Below are positions 10,662 to 18,563 of a DNA stretch of 64,000 nucleotides, one piece after another. How positions within the stretch are numbered: the first letter of the stretch is position 1; every line of letters starts with the position of its first letter. The position numbers and the translations under genes were made by a program. Source of the stretch: Martinezella tropici (GTDB taxonomy: Bacteria > Pseudomonadota > Alphaproteobacteria > Rhizobiales > Rhizobiaceae); contig NZ_QMKK01000035.1 of the NCBI RefSeq assembly GCF_003287875.1, positions 240,726 through 304,725 of the forward strand, read 5' to 3'. The notes beneath the pieces are model-generated. The model had not been told where the DNA came from and did no database searches. It worked only from the letters and a program-made list of their open reading frames with translations.

Positions 10662-11417
10662 TTACGGCAGCACCAGCCGCAGCGCCTTCTGCGTTTCCTT
10701 CAGCAGTGGCAGAAAGCGCTCCGCCATGTCGGAAGCCGCGACATAGGCAGCCGGTGCGCCGATATTGATTGCCGCCACGGTCTGGCCGCGATCGTTTTCG
10801 ACCGGCATGGCAATCGAGCAGAGGCCGATTTCCAGCTCCTGGTCGATGACGGCATAGCCCTGCGCCTTCACGCGACGAAACTCCGCCATCAGCTCCTCCG
10901 GATCGGTCTTGGTATTCGGCGTGTTCGCCTTGAGATCAGTTCGCCCAAGCACGGAGCGCGCCTCGCTTTCCGGCAGGGCCGCAAGCAGCACACGGCCCAT
11001 CGAGGCGCAGAAGGCCGGAAGCCGGCTGCCCGGCGTCAGGTTGATCGACATCACCCGGCGCTGCGAGGCGCGGGCGATATAGACGACCTCCGTGCCGTCG
11101 AGCACCGAGGCTGACGCATTCTGCCCGGCACGCTCGGCAAGCTGATCGAGATGCGGCTGGATAATGGTCGGCAGCGGCGTTGCGGCCAGATAGGCGTGGC
11201 CGAGCCTCAGGATCTTCGGCGTCAGCGTGAAGAATTTGCCGTCATAAGTAGCATAGCCAAGTTCGGAGAGCGTCAGCAGCGAACGGCGCACGGTGGCGCG
11301 ATTGAGGCTGGTCAGCTTCGATGCTTCGGCGATCGTCAGGCGCTGCCGCGTCTCGCCGAAGGCTTCGATGACTTTCAATCCCTTGGCAAAGCCACTGACG
11401 AAATCCGTTTCGCGCAT
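10662..11417 (-). CDS. pcaR: IclR-family regulator of pcaIJF (PcaR)
   Basis: A 251-residue IclR-type regulator: N-terminal winged HTH (residues about 8-70, AKGLKVIEAFGE then LTIAEASKLTSLNRATVRRS) and a C-terminal GAF-like effector domain ending in VAAINIGAPAAYV. PcaR of this family controls the last steps of the beta-ketoadipate pathway, with beta-ketoadipate as effector in Pseudomonas. It is divergent from pcaIJF. The intergenic region contains a perfect 17-bp inverted repeat that overlaps both promoters and is very likely its operator. Confidence 0.92.
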   Translation of the reverse strand: MRETDFVSGFAKGLKVIEAFGETRQRLTIAEASKLTSLNRATVRRSLLTLSELGYATYDGKFFTLTPKILRLGHAYLAATPLPTIIQPHLDQLAERAGQNASASVLDGTEVVYIARASQRRVMSINLTPGSRLPAFCASMGRVLLAALPESEARSVLGRTDLKANTPNTKTDPEELMAEFRRVKAQGYAVIDQELEIGLCSIAMPVENDRGQTVAAINIGAPAAYVAASDMAERFLPLLKETQKALRLVLP

Positions 11418-11437
11418 CTTAGATCCTCGATTTTGGC

Positions 11438-11486
11438 ATCATTTTGTGCGTTATATGAACAAATATCAAATAACGCACAAAATGAT
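11438..11486. promoter_or_regulatory. Perfect 17-bp inverted repeat, probable PcaR operator
   Basis: ATCATTTTGTGCGTTAT (11438-11454) and its exact reverse complement (11470-11486) are separated by a 15-bp AT-rich spacer. The inner core GTGCGTTAT/ATAACGCAC resembles operators of IclR-family regulators such as PcaR and PcaU. The repeat begins 20 bp from the pcaR start and ends about 84 bp before pcaI, so one site could serve autoregulation and control of pcaIJF. Confidence 0.8.
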
Positions 11487-11569
11487 TGCCGTCCAGCCCG
11501 TGCTGATCTATTCGAAAGGAAGAGGACGGGCGCCTTGGTCCGCCCGCATTGGCAAGTGGGAGTTTGCGC

Positions 11570-12277
11570 ATGGATAAGACAATTGCGAGCACGGCGGCTG
11601 CCGTCTCCGAGATCGGTGATGGTGCGACCGTCATGATCGGCGGATTTGGCGGCTCCGGCGCGCCGATCGAACTCATTCATGCGCTGATCGACAAGGGCCC
11701 GAAGAACCTGACCGTCATCAACAACAATGCCGGCAACGGGCGTATCGGCATCGCTGCAATGATCGATGCCGGCATGGTCAGGAAGATGATCTGCTCCTTC
11801 CCGCGTTCATCCGATCCGCGCGCCTTCACGGACCGCTATCTGGCGGGCGAAATCGAGCTGGAGCTAGTGCCTCAGGGGACGCTTGCCGAACGCATCCGCG
11901 CCGGCGGCGCCGGCATTCCAGCCTTTTATACCCCAACCGCCTATGGCACCGAACTCGCCAACGGCAAGGTCATCGCCGAATTCGATGGCCGCCATTATGT
12001 TCAGGAGCGCTGGCTCAAGGCCGATTTCGCCATTGTCAAAGCCCATGTCGGCGATGTGCAGGGCAATCTCATCTACAACAAGGCCGGCCGCAATTTTAAT
12101 CCGCTGATGTGCATGGCCGCGGCCAAGACGATCGCACAGGTCTCGAAAATCGTTGCCGCCGGCGAGCTCGATCCCGAGCACATCGTTACCCCCGGCATTT
12201 TCGTCAACGGCGTCGTTGAAGTCGCCGATCCGCAGCAGGAAGAAAATCTCATTCGAGCCGGAGTGGCTTACGTATGA
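11570..12277 (+). CDS. pcaI: 3-oxoadipate CoA-transferase subunit A
   Basis: PcaI, 235 residues, alpha subunit of the succinyl-CoA:3-oxoadipate CoA-transferase. It shows the family GGFGGSGAP loop at residues 24-32 and the oxyanion/CoA region GNGRIGIAAMIDAG. ATG 11570 is preferred over an upstream TTG because GTGGGAG precedes it at a normal distance and family proteins begin near MDKT. Its last codon overlaps pcaJ by 4 bp. The IclR-type pcaR lies divergently upstream. Confidence 0.94.
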   Translation: MDKTIASTAAAVSEIGDGATVMIGGFGGSGAPIELIHALIDKGPKNLTVINNNAGNGRIGIAAMIDAGMVRKMICSFPRSSDPRAFTDRYLAGEIELELVPQGTLAERIRAGGAGIPAFYTPTAYGTELANGKVIAEFDGRHYVQERWLKADFAIVKAHVGDVQGNLIYNKAGRNFNPLMCMAAAKTIAQVSKIVAAGELDPEHIVTPGIFVNGVVEVADPQQEENLIRAGVAYV

Positions 12278-12963
12278 CCATCGACACACGCGAAGACATC
12301 AAGCTCTCCAACGCGCAGATCGCCTGGCGCGCGGCTCAGGATATCGAAGACGGCGCCTATGTGAACCTCGGCATCGGCTTTCCGGAAATGGTCGCCCGCT
12401 ACCAGCCTCCGGGCCGTCAGGCGATCTTCCACACCGAAAACGGCATACTGAATTTCGGCGAGCCGCCGGCGGAAGGCGAGGAAGATTGGGACCTGATCAA
12501 CGCCGGCAAGAAGGCCGTCACGCTGAAGCCGGGTGCCTCCTTCTTCCACCACGCCGATAGCTTCGCCATGGTGCGCGGCGGCCATCTGGATGTCGCGATC
12601 CTTGGCGCCTATCAAGTGGCGCAGAACGGCGATCTCGCCAATTGGCGCGTCGGCTCAAAAGGCGTGCCTGCCGTCGGCGGCGCCATGGATCTGGTTCATG
12701 GCGCCAAGCAGGTCTTCGTCATCACCGAACATGTGACGAAGGACGGCAAGCCGAAACTGGTGGAGGCCTGCACGTTCCCGCTGACGGGCGTCGGCTGCAT
12801 CACCCGCATCTATACGAGCCATGCGGTCATCGACATTGCCAAGGAAGGTTTCGTCGTGCGCGAAAAACTCGCCGCAATGACGATGGATGAACTGCAGGCG
12901 ATGACCGGCGCGCCGCTTCATACCGATCGCCCCGTCGCCGACCTCATCGTGCCGAAGCTCTAA
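12274..12963 (+). CDS. pcaJ: 3-oxoadipate CoA-transferase subunit B
   Basis: PcaJ, 229 residues, beta subunit carrying the catalytic glutamate that forms the glutamyl-CoA thioester, seen as Glu55 in FHTENGILNFG. With PcaI it transfers CoA from succinyl-CoA to beta-ketoadipate. It is coupled to pcaI by an ATGA overlap. A 112-bp gap with a possible secondary promoter separates it from pcaF. Confidence 0.95.
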   Translation: MTIDTREDIKLSNAQIAWRAAQDIEDGAYVNLGIGFPEMVARYQPPGRQAIFHTENGILNFGEPPAEGEEDWDLINAGKKAVTLKPGASFFHHADSFAMVRGGHLDVAILGAYQVAQNGDLANWRVGSKGVPAVGGAMDLVHGAKQVFVITEHVTKDGKPKLVEACTFPLTGVGCITRIYTSHAVIDIAKEGFVVREKLAAMTMDELQAMTGAPLHTDRPVADLIVPKL

Positions 12964-12985
12964 AGCGCGTTGCTATCTTTCAGAT

Positions 12986-13014
12986 TTGCGCGCAATGCTT
13001 TAAGCTTATAATAT
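12986..13014 (+). promoter_or_regulatory. Possible internal promoter before pcaF
   Basis: TTGCGC (12986-12991) is followed after 17 bp by TAATAT (13009-13014), inside the AT-rich 112-bp gap between pcaJ and pcaF. The -35-like hexamer is part of the palindrome TTGCGCGCAA. It may give pcaF some independent expression. This is weak evidence from hexamer similarity only. Confidence 0.3.
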
Positions 13015-13075
13015 TTCGTATGCCGTTGTCGCAAATCCGCTGCCCGTTTTTGCGCGCCGCCGCAGGGAGAAGACC

Positions 13076-14281
13076 ATGACCGAAGCCTTCATTTGTGACT
13101 TTATCCGCACCCCGATCGGCCGCTTCGGCGGATCGCTTTCTTCCGTCCGCGCCGACGATCTCGGCGCCGTGCCGCTGAAGGCGCTGATCGAGCGCAATGG
13201 CTTGGTCGACTGGGAAGCCGTCGACGATGTGATCTATGGCTGCGCCAATCAGGCGGGCGAGGACAATCGCAACGTCGCGCGCATGGCAGGCCTGCTGGCC
13301 GGCCTGCCAATTTCGGTGTCGGGCACGACGATCAACCGCCTTTGCGGTTCAGGCATGGATGCCGTTATTACTGCCGCCCGCGCCATCCGCGCCGGCGAGG
13401 CTGACATCATGATCGCCGGCGGCGTCGAAAGCATGTCGCGCGCCCCCTTCGTCATTCCCAAGGCCGAAAGCGCCTTTTCGCGCAATGCCGAGATCTACGA
13501 CACCACCATCGGCTGGCGCTTCATCAACCCTGTCATGAAGAAGCAGTATGGCGTGGATTCCATGCCGGAAACCGGCGAGAATGTCGCCGAAGACTATAGG
13601 GTCAGCCGCGAAGACCAGGACGCCTTTGCCGTTCGCTCGCAGGCAAAGGCTGCGGCAGCGCAGGAGAACGGCCGGCTTGCCAGGGAGATCACCTCGGTGA
13701 CGATCCCGCAGCGCAAGGGCGATCAGGTCGTCGTCGGCAAGGACGAGCATCCGCGCGCCACCACGATGGAAGCACTCGCCAAGCTTGGCACGCCCTTCAA
13801 GAAGGAAGGCGGCACGGTGACGGCCGGCAATGCTTCCGGCGTCAATGATGGCGCTGCCGCGCTGATCATTGCTTCAGAGGCAGCTGCCAGGAAATACGGC
13901 CTGACGCCGATTGCCCGCATCCTCGGCGGCGCGGCCGCCGGTGTTCCCCCGCGCATCATGGGGATCGGCCCGGTTCCCGCCTCACGCAAGCTCATGACGC
14001 GCCTCGGCATGCGCCAGGAACAATTCGACGTCATCGAATTGAACGAAGCCTTCGCTTCGCAGGGGCTTGCCGTGCTGCGCGAACTCGGCATCGCCGATGA
14101 CGACGCGCGCGTCAACCGCAACGGCGGCGCCATCGCGCTTGGCCATCCGCTTGGCATGTCCGGCGCCCGCATCACCGGCACCGCAGCTCTGGAACTGAAG
14201 GAAACCGGCGGCCGCTATTCGCTCTCGACCATGTGCATCGGCGTCGGGCAGGGCATTGCCATCGCGCTGGAACGCGTCTGA
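13076..14281 (+). CDS. pcaF: Beta-ketoadipyl-CoA thiolase
   Basis: PcaF, 401 residues, a type II thiolase that cleaves beta-ketoadipyl-CoA to succinyl-CoA and acetyl-CoA. Catalytic residues are present: Cys90 (NRLCGSGMDAV), His357 (ALGHPLGMSGAR) and Cys387 (STMCIGVGQG). CAGGGAG lies before the ATG. It is the third gene of pcaIJF and is followed by a GC-rich hairpin. The adjacent CoA-transferase and pca regulator point to PcaF rather than a general acetoacetyl-CoA thiolase. Confidence 0.95.
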   Translation: MTEAFICDFIRTPIGRFGGSLSSVRADDLGAVPLKALIERNGLVDWEAVDDVIYGCANQAGEDNRNVARMAGLLAGLPISVSGTTINRLCGSGMDAVITAARAIRAGEADIMIAGGVESMSRAPFVIPKAESAFSRNAEIYDTTIGWRFINPVMKKQYGVDSMPETGENVAEDYRVSREDQDAFAVRSQAKAAAAQENGRLAREITSVTIPQRKGDQVVVGKDEHPRATTMEALAKLGTPFKKEGGTVTAGNASGVNDGAAALIIASEAAARKYGLTPIARILGGAAAGVPPRIMGIGPVPASRKLMTRLGMRQEQFDVIELNEAFASQGLAVLRELGIADDDARVNRNGGAIALGHPLGMSGARITGTAALELKETGGRYSLSTMCIGVGQGIAIALERV

Positions 14282-14297
14282 CTTTCCAATCAGTTTT

Positions 14298-14324
14298 GGT
14301 CCGCCGCTCCAAGGGCGGCGGACC
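14298..14324 (+). terminator. GC-rich hairpin after pcaF
   Basis: GGTCCGCCGC (14298-14307) and GCGGCGGACC (14315-14324) form a perfect 10-bp stem with a 7-nt loop, 17 bases past the pcaF stop. No T-tract follows, but TTTT precedes it. It probably ends the pcaIJF transcript or limits read-through into the antiporter gene. Confidence 0.6.
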
Positions 14325-14428
14325 GGCTTGCCGTCCCGATGCCGGACAAATCAAGACGGCAATTGCCGATGCCATCTGGAACGGCAAAGGCTCTGGCGCG
14401 TTTTCCTGCTGCTCAGTGGGATCGATCC

Positions 14429-16756
14429 ATGCCGTCACGCCAGAGAACCTCGAAAGTATTTCCTTCAAGCGCACTTACCCTTCCCATCGCCCTCATCCTA
14501 TCGCTGTCGATCGCGCAAATCGCCTTCGCGGCTGATGGGCAAAAGGCCAGCCATGCCTCCGAAGGGCTGTTTCTGGCGCAGATCGTCCTGCTTGTCGTAT
14601 CGGGCAGGTTGCTTGGCGAATGGATGGTGCGCATCGGCCAGCCGTCGATCATGGGCCAGATCATCGCCGGCATCATTCTCGGCCCCTCCCTTTTCGGCCT
14701 GGTGCTTCCGCATGTGCAGGCCAGCATCTTTCCCTCGGATCCAGGCCAGAAAAATATGACCGATGCAATCGGTCAGCTCGGTATCCTCTTCCTTCTGCTG
14801 CTGGCTGGCATGGAAACCGATCTCGGCCTGGCAACGCGCCTGCGCAGATCTGCTGCGGGCGTCTCGCTCACCGGCATCGCTATTCCCTTTGCCGCAGGTT
14901 TCGTCCTGGGAGAGCTCATCCCAGACGCCTTGCTTCCCGATCCCGGCAAGCGGCTCGTCACATCTCTCTTTCTCGGTACTGCGCTTTCCATCTCTTCGGT
15001 GAAGATCGTCGCTTCCGTGGTGCGTGAGATGGATTTCATGCGCCGGAACATCGGCCAGCTGATCGTCGCCTCCGCCATTATCGACGATACGATCGGCTGG
15101 GTGATCATCGCCATCACCTTCGGCCTCGCCGAAAAGGGCACGGTCGACCTTTCGACTCTGGCAACCAGCGCGATCGGCACGCTGGCCTTCATGGCCGTCA
15201 GCTTTACCATTGGCAGGCGGATCGTCTTCGAAATCATTCGCTGGACCAACGACAATTTTCGCAGCGACCTGCCGGTGCTCAGCGCCATCGTCGCGATCAT
15301 GGGCACGATGGCGATCATCACCAATCTTATCGGCGTCCATACCGTGCTCGGCGCCTTCGTCGCGGGCATCCTCGTCGGTGAATCGCCGATCCTCACCCGT
15401 CAGATCGACGTGCAGCTTCGTGCGCTGACGACGGCGCTGTTCATGCCCGTCTTCTTCGGTCTGACCGGCCTGCAGACCGATCTCACCATGCTCGCCGATC
15501 CCTCCATATTGTTGCTGACGGCGGCCGTCGTCGTCATTGCCAGCCTCGGCAAGTTCGGCGGGGCTTTTGCCGCCGCCAAGATCAGCGGCTATTCGGGATC
15601 GGAGGCCCTCGCTCTCGGCTGCGGCATGAATGCGAGGGGATCGACGGAAGTGATCGTCGCGACCATAGGCCTGTCCGTCGGCGTTCTGGACGAGAAGCTC
15701 TTTTCCGTCATCGTCGCCATGGCCGTCATCACGACGATGGCGATGCCGCCGACGCTGCGCTGGGCGTTGGCACGCCTGCCGCTGCGCGACGAAGAGCGCG
15801 ATCGGCTCGAGCGCGAGCAATTCGAAAGCGAAAGCTTCCTGGCGAATTTCGAACGCATCCTGCTGACCGTCGACGGCTCGCAAAGCAGCCGCCTTGCAAT
15901 CTGGATTGCCGCCTTCTTCGCAGTGACGCGCAAGATGCCGGTCACCGTTCTCGACGTGCGCGAACCGAAGGAGGCCGAAAGGGAGCCGGAAATGGCAACT
16001 GCCGCGGAACCACCCTCGCAAGCCCGAGCCATTGCCGAGGATCTGCGCCAATGCGCAACCGATCTGTTGTCGTCGGCGCCACCTGACAAGGACATAGGCG
16101 CCGAAAGCGATATCCACGTCACGGCTCGGGAAAAGGATGGTGAGCTCGAAACCATGCTCGGCGACATCTCGGACAGCGGCCACGACCTTCTCTTCACCGG
16201 CATCGAGCCTTCGATGGGAGAGGACGGCCGCTTCAGTGAGACCCTGCAGGTCATGACCTCGGCCTTCAAGGGAACCTCCGCCATCGTCACTGCGCGCGGG
16301 GCGTTACCGGAGCGCCCCCAAGATCTGCGAATCCTGCTCCCCGTCAGCGGTACGGAGCGCTCCGTCAGGGCGGCGGAATTCGGACTTGCCGTTGCCAAGG
16401 CGGCAAACGCTCATTGCGCCGTGCTGCTGATCGTCGAACCACGGCAGGCAAGAGCCATTCCGCGCATCAGCGACCGCGGCAGCGATAATTGGGAGGTTAT
16501 GAAGACGGTCGGCGCGATTGCCGACTACTACGGCGTCAAAATCGAAAAAGTGGTTCAGCAGGGACCTTCGCCTGAGCTTTCGATCCTGCGCCATGCCCGC
16601 AGCGGAAAATATAATCTGATCGTGCTCGGCGTGAGCAAGCGGGCAAGCGGCAGCCTTTCCTATGGTGGCGTCGCGGACACTCTCCTGCAGACCGCCGACA
16701 GATCATGCATTTTCATCGAAACCGACCTGGCTTCTTCGCAGATAGTTCGCGAATAG
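14429..16756 (+). CDS. CPA2-family cation/proton antiporter with C-terminal universal-stress-type domains
   Basis: A 775-residue protein from ATG 14429; an in-frame ATG at 14339 would add 30 residues without a membrane-like character. The N-terminal part has an early hydrophobic segment ending AQIAFAADG and then about 12 membrane segments of the Na+/H+ exchanger (PF00999) fold, with conserved GILFLLLLAGMETDL, ASAIIDDTIGWVIIA (the DD pair of CPA2) and GCGMNARGSTEVIVA. The soluble tail of about 300 residues has two UspA-like halves (FERILLTVDGSQSSRLA and RILLPVSGTERSVRAAEFG). The likely role is K+ or Na+/H+ exchange gated by the cytosolic tail. No RCK/TrkA-N domain is seen. It follows pcaF at 147 bp behind a hairpin and is probably an independent unit. 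Confidence 0.8.
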   Translation: MPSRQRTSKVFPSSALTLPIALILSLSIAQIAFAADGQKASHASEGLFLAQIVLLVVSGRLLGEWMVRIGQPSIMGQIIAGIILGPSLFGLVLPHVQASIFPSDPGQKNMTDAIGQLGILFLLLLAGMETDLGLATRLRRSAAGVSLTGIAIPFAAGFVLGELIPDALLPDPGKRLVTSLFLGTALSISSVKIVASVVREMDFMRRNIGQLIVASAIIDDTIGWVIIAITFGLAEKGTVDLSTLATSAIGTLAFMAVSFTIGRRIVFEIIRWTNDNFRSDLPVLSAIVAIMGTMAIITNLIGVHTVLGAFVAGILVGESPILTRQIDVQLRALTTALFMPVFFGLTGLQTDLTMLADPSILLLTAAVVVIASLGKFGGAFAAAKISGYSGSEALALGCGMNARGSTEVIVATIGLSVGVLDEKLFSVIVAMAVITTMAMPPTLRWALARLPLRDEERDRLEREQFESESFLANFERILLTVDGSQSSRLAIWIAAFFAVTRKMPVTVLDVREPKEAEREPEMATAAEPPSQARAIAEDLRQCATDLLSSAPPDKDIGAESDIHVTAREKDGELETMLGDISDSGHDLLFTGIEPSMGEDGRFSETLQVMTSAFKGTSAIVTARGALPERPQDLRILLPVSGTERSVRAAEFGLAVAKAANAHCAVLLIVEPRQARAIPRISDRGSDNWEVMKTVGAIADYYGVKIEKVVQQGPSPELSILRHARSGKYNLIVLGVSKRASGSLSYGGVADTLLQTADRSCIFIETDLASSQIVRE

Positions 16757-16777
16757 CCCGGTCTCGCGATGCCGGGC
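16756..16777 (+). terminator. Short hairpin after the antiporter gene
   Basis: GCCCGG (16756-16761) pairs with CCGGGC (16772-16777) around a 10-nt loop immediately at the stop codon. The stem is short and no T-tract follows, so it is only a weak terminator candidate. The 110 bp from here to the MFS gene show nothing else of note. Confidence 0.3.
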
Positions 16778-16888
16778 CTCGAAACCGGGATAGATCAAGG
16801 GAATCAATAAAGGGCATCAGCACTATTCATTGTTCGGCCGCTACGCCGTAGGCCATAGTGGCCGGCAGCGCGACTTTTTCAGAGCTCG

Positions 16889-18094
16889 ATGATGTCCGAA
16901 CTGACCCTTTCGCATAACCATGAAGAAGCCGATATGCGGGAGGGGTGGAAAGTCGTTGCCGCCACCCATGCTCTGACAGCCGTGACGTTCGGAGCCGCCT
17001 ATTCCTTTTCCGCCACGTTCCCTGGGCTTGCCGCAGAATTTAGTGCCTCTCGCGGCGAGATCGCTTTCGTCTTCTCCATTTCCGCTTTCCTTTTCTACTC
17101 CCTGGGGGCGATTGCCGGACCGCTTGCCGATAGATGGTCGCCGCGCAGCCTGGTTCTTCTGGGGTTAGCCGCTATGATCCTTGGCTATATAGGCGCCACT
17201 CGTGCCGGCTCTCTCCTATCGCTTTATATCTGGTATGGCTTTGGCATCGGGTTTGGGATCGGCCTGTCTTACGTTCCAGCCCTTGGGGTTGTGCAGTCCT
17301 GGTTCATCCGCAAACGAAGTCAGGCCTCGGGCATTGCGACAGCGGGCATTGGCATCGGCACCCTCGTTCTGCCTTTCGCAGTCGGCCAGGCACTTCCGTC
17401 CATCGGTTGGCGTGGATGCTTTGTCGCCCTCGCATTCATGCTTGCGGGTTTTGGCGTGCCGGCTGCAATTGTCATGCGCAAAAGGCGCGATAATACCAAT
17501 CCGACCTCGCCTCAGGCGAACAGCCATGCAAATGCTCTCGCCATCTGGCGCGACAGCAGATTTCGCCTTTTCTATATCATGCTCATCCTGTCGTCCTTCT
17601 GCACCTTCATTCCCTATGTGCATATCGTGGCAGCCACCCTGGATATGGGCCTCTCGCTTCAAGATGGGACGGTTCTTGTAAGCCTCATCGGCGTGGGTAA
17701 CGTCATCGGGCGCTTTTTTCTGGCCGGTCTCGGCGATCGCCTCGGCCGCCGCCGGCTCTTGGCATCGCTGACATTCGCGGTCGCAGCCTCGTTCGCCCTG
17801 TGGGCATCGGCAACTGGCATGATCCAGCTGGCATTGTTCGCGTTGACTTTCGGCATGAGCTATGGCGGCTGCGTCGGGCTTTATCCGGCTGTGGCCGCCG
17901 ATCTGTTTGGGACGCGCCATATCGGCGCTGTCCTCGGATATCTCTATACGGCAGTGGGTATCGCGGCCTTGATTGGCCCAACGGCCACGGGTGTCATTTT
18001 CGATCACACCGGCAGCTATTTAGGTCCTATTGCCGTCAGTGGCCTGGCCGCCTTCATCGCCGGTTTCATAGCGTTGCGCCTTGATCATAAGTAG
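16889..18094 (+). CDS. MFS transporter (monocarboxylate/OFA-like)
   Basis: A 401-residue major facilitator with 12 predicted membrane helices. The inter-helix 2-3 loop motif GPLADRWSPR and its second-half counterpart GLGDRLGRRRLLASL are clear. The pattern GAAYSFSATFPGLAAEF in helix 1 and WFIRKRSQASGIATAGIGIG between helices 4 and 5 resemble monocarboxylate or OFA-type carriers. The substrate cannot be named. It is transcribed toward the convergent SnoaL-like gene 41 bp away. Confidence 0.75.
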   Translation: MMSELTLSHNHEEADMREGWKVVAATHALTAVTFGAAYSFSATFPGLAAEFSASRGEIAFVFSISAFLFYSLGAIAGPLADRWSPRSLVLLGLAAMILGYIGATRAGSLLSLYIWYGFGIGFGIGLSYVPALGVVQSWFIRKRSQASGIATAGIGIGTLVLPFAVGQALPSIGWRGCFVALAFMLAGFGVPAAIVMRKRRDNTNPTSPQANSHANALAIWRDSRFRLFYIMLILSSFCTFIPYVHIVAATLDMGLSLQDGTVLVSLIGVGNVIGRFFLAGLGDRLGRRRLLASLTFAVAASFALWASATGMIQLALFALTFGMSYGGCVGLYPAVAADLFGTRHIGAVLGYLYTAVGIAALIGPTATGVIFDHTGSYLGPIAVSGLAAFIAGFIALRLDHK

Positions 18095-18135
18095 CTCTGC
18101 CATCGGCGGCCGTTTCCGAACCTGATCGTCAAGAT

Positions 18136-18519
18136 CTATAGCTGAGCCGCAATGGCAGCCTTGTCGATGATCGACCAGACGCTGCGGATCCGAGCGTCCC
18201 GAAACTCGTAGAAGACGTTCTCCGAAAATTGGACCCTCCTGCCGTTCACCGGCATGCCGAACAGCATCCCCTTTGGCGTACAATCGAACTGCAGGCGGCT
18301 GGCGACATGCGGCGGCTGGCAAATCAACAGGCTAATGTCGAAACGGAGGTCGGGGATTGCCAGGAAATCGCCCGCGAGCATGTTGCGATAGCCGGATAAT
18401 CCGACATAGGCGCCGTTGTAGTGAACATCCTCATCGACAAACCTGCCAAGGTTTGGCCAGTCTTGCCGGTTCAAACAGGCGATATAATTTCGGTAGATCT
18501 CGGAAAGGTTGACGCTCAT
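18136..18519 (-). CDS. SnoaL-like / nuclear transport factor 2-fold protein
   Basis: A 127-residue SnoaL-like polyketide-cyclase fold protein. The pattern IYRNYIACLNRQDWPNLGRFVDEDVHYNG at the N-terminus followed by GYRNMLAGDFLAIPDLRFDI is typical of the ester-cyclase group of the NTF2 fold. The start ATG (18519) is the one nearest the family start; longer in-frame extension overlaps the upstream GGDEF-EAL gene. It lies 44 bp downstream of that gene in the same direction and is probably co-transcribed. Catalytic activity is uncertain; many relatives are small-molecule binders. Confidence 0.75.
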   Translation of the reverse strand: MSVNLSEIYRNYIACLNRQDWPNLGRFVDEDVHYNGAYVGLSGYRNMLAGDFLAIPDLRFDISLLICQPPHVASRLQFDCTPKGMLFGMPVNGRRVQFSENVFYEFRDARIRSVWSIIDKAAIAAQL

Positions 18520-18563
18520 GACGCTGCTGCCTTTGCGGTGACGCTGAGGACCAGCACCGGCGC

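Noticed and set aside
14498..16183. 561-codon minus-strand open frame over the antiporter
   Set aside because: Same antisense artefact; no membrane segments, motifs or ribosome site.
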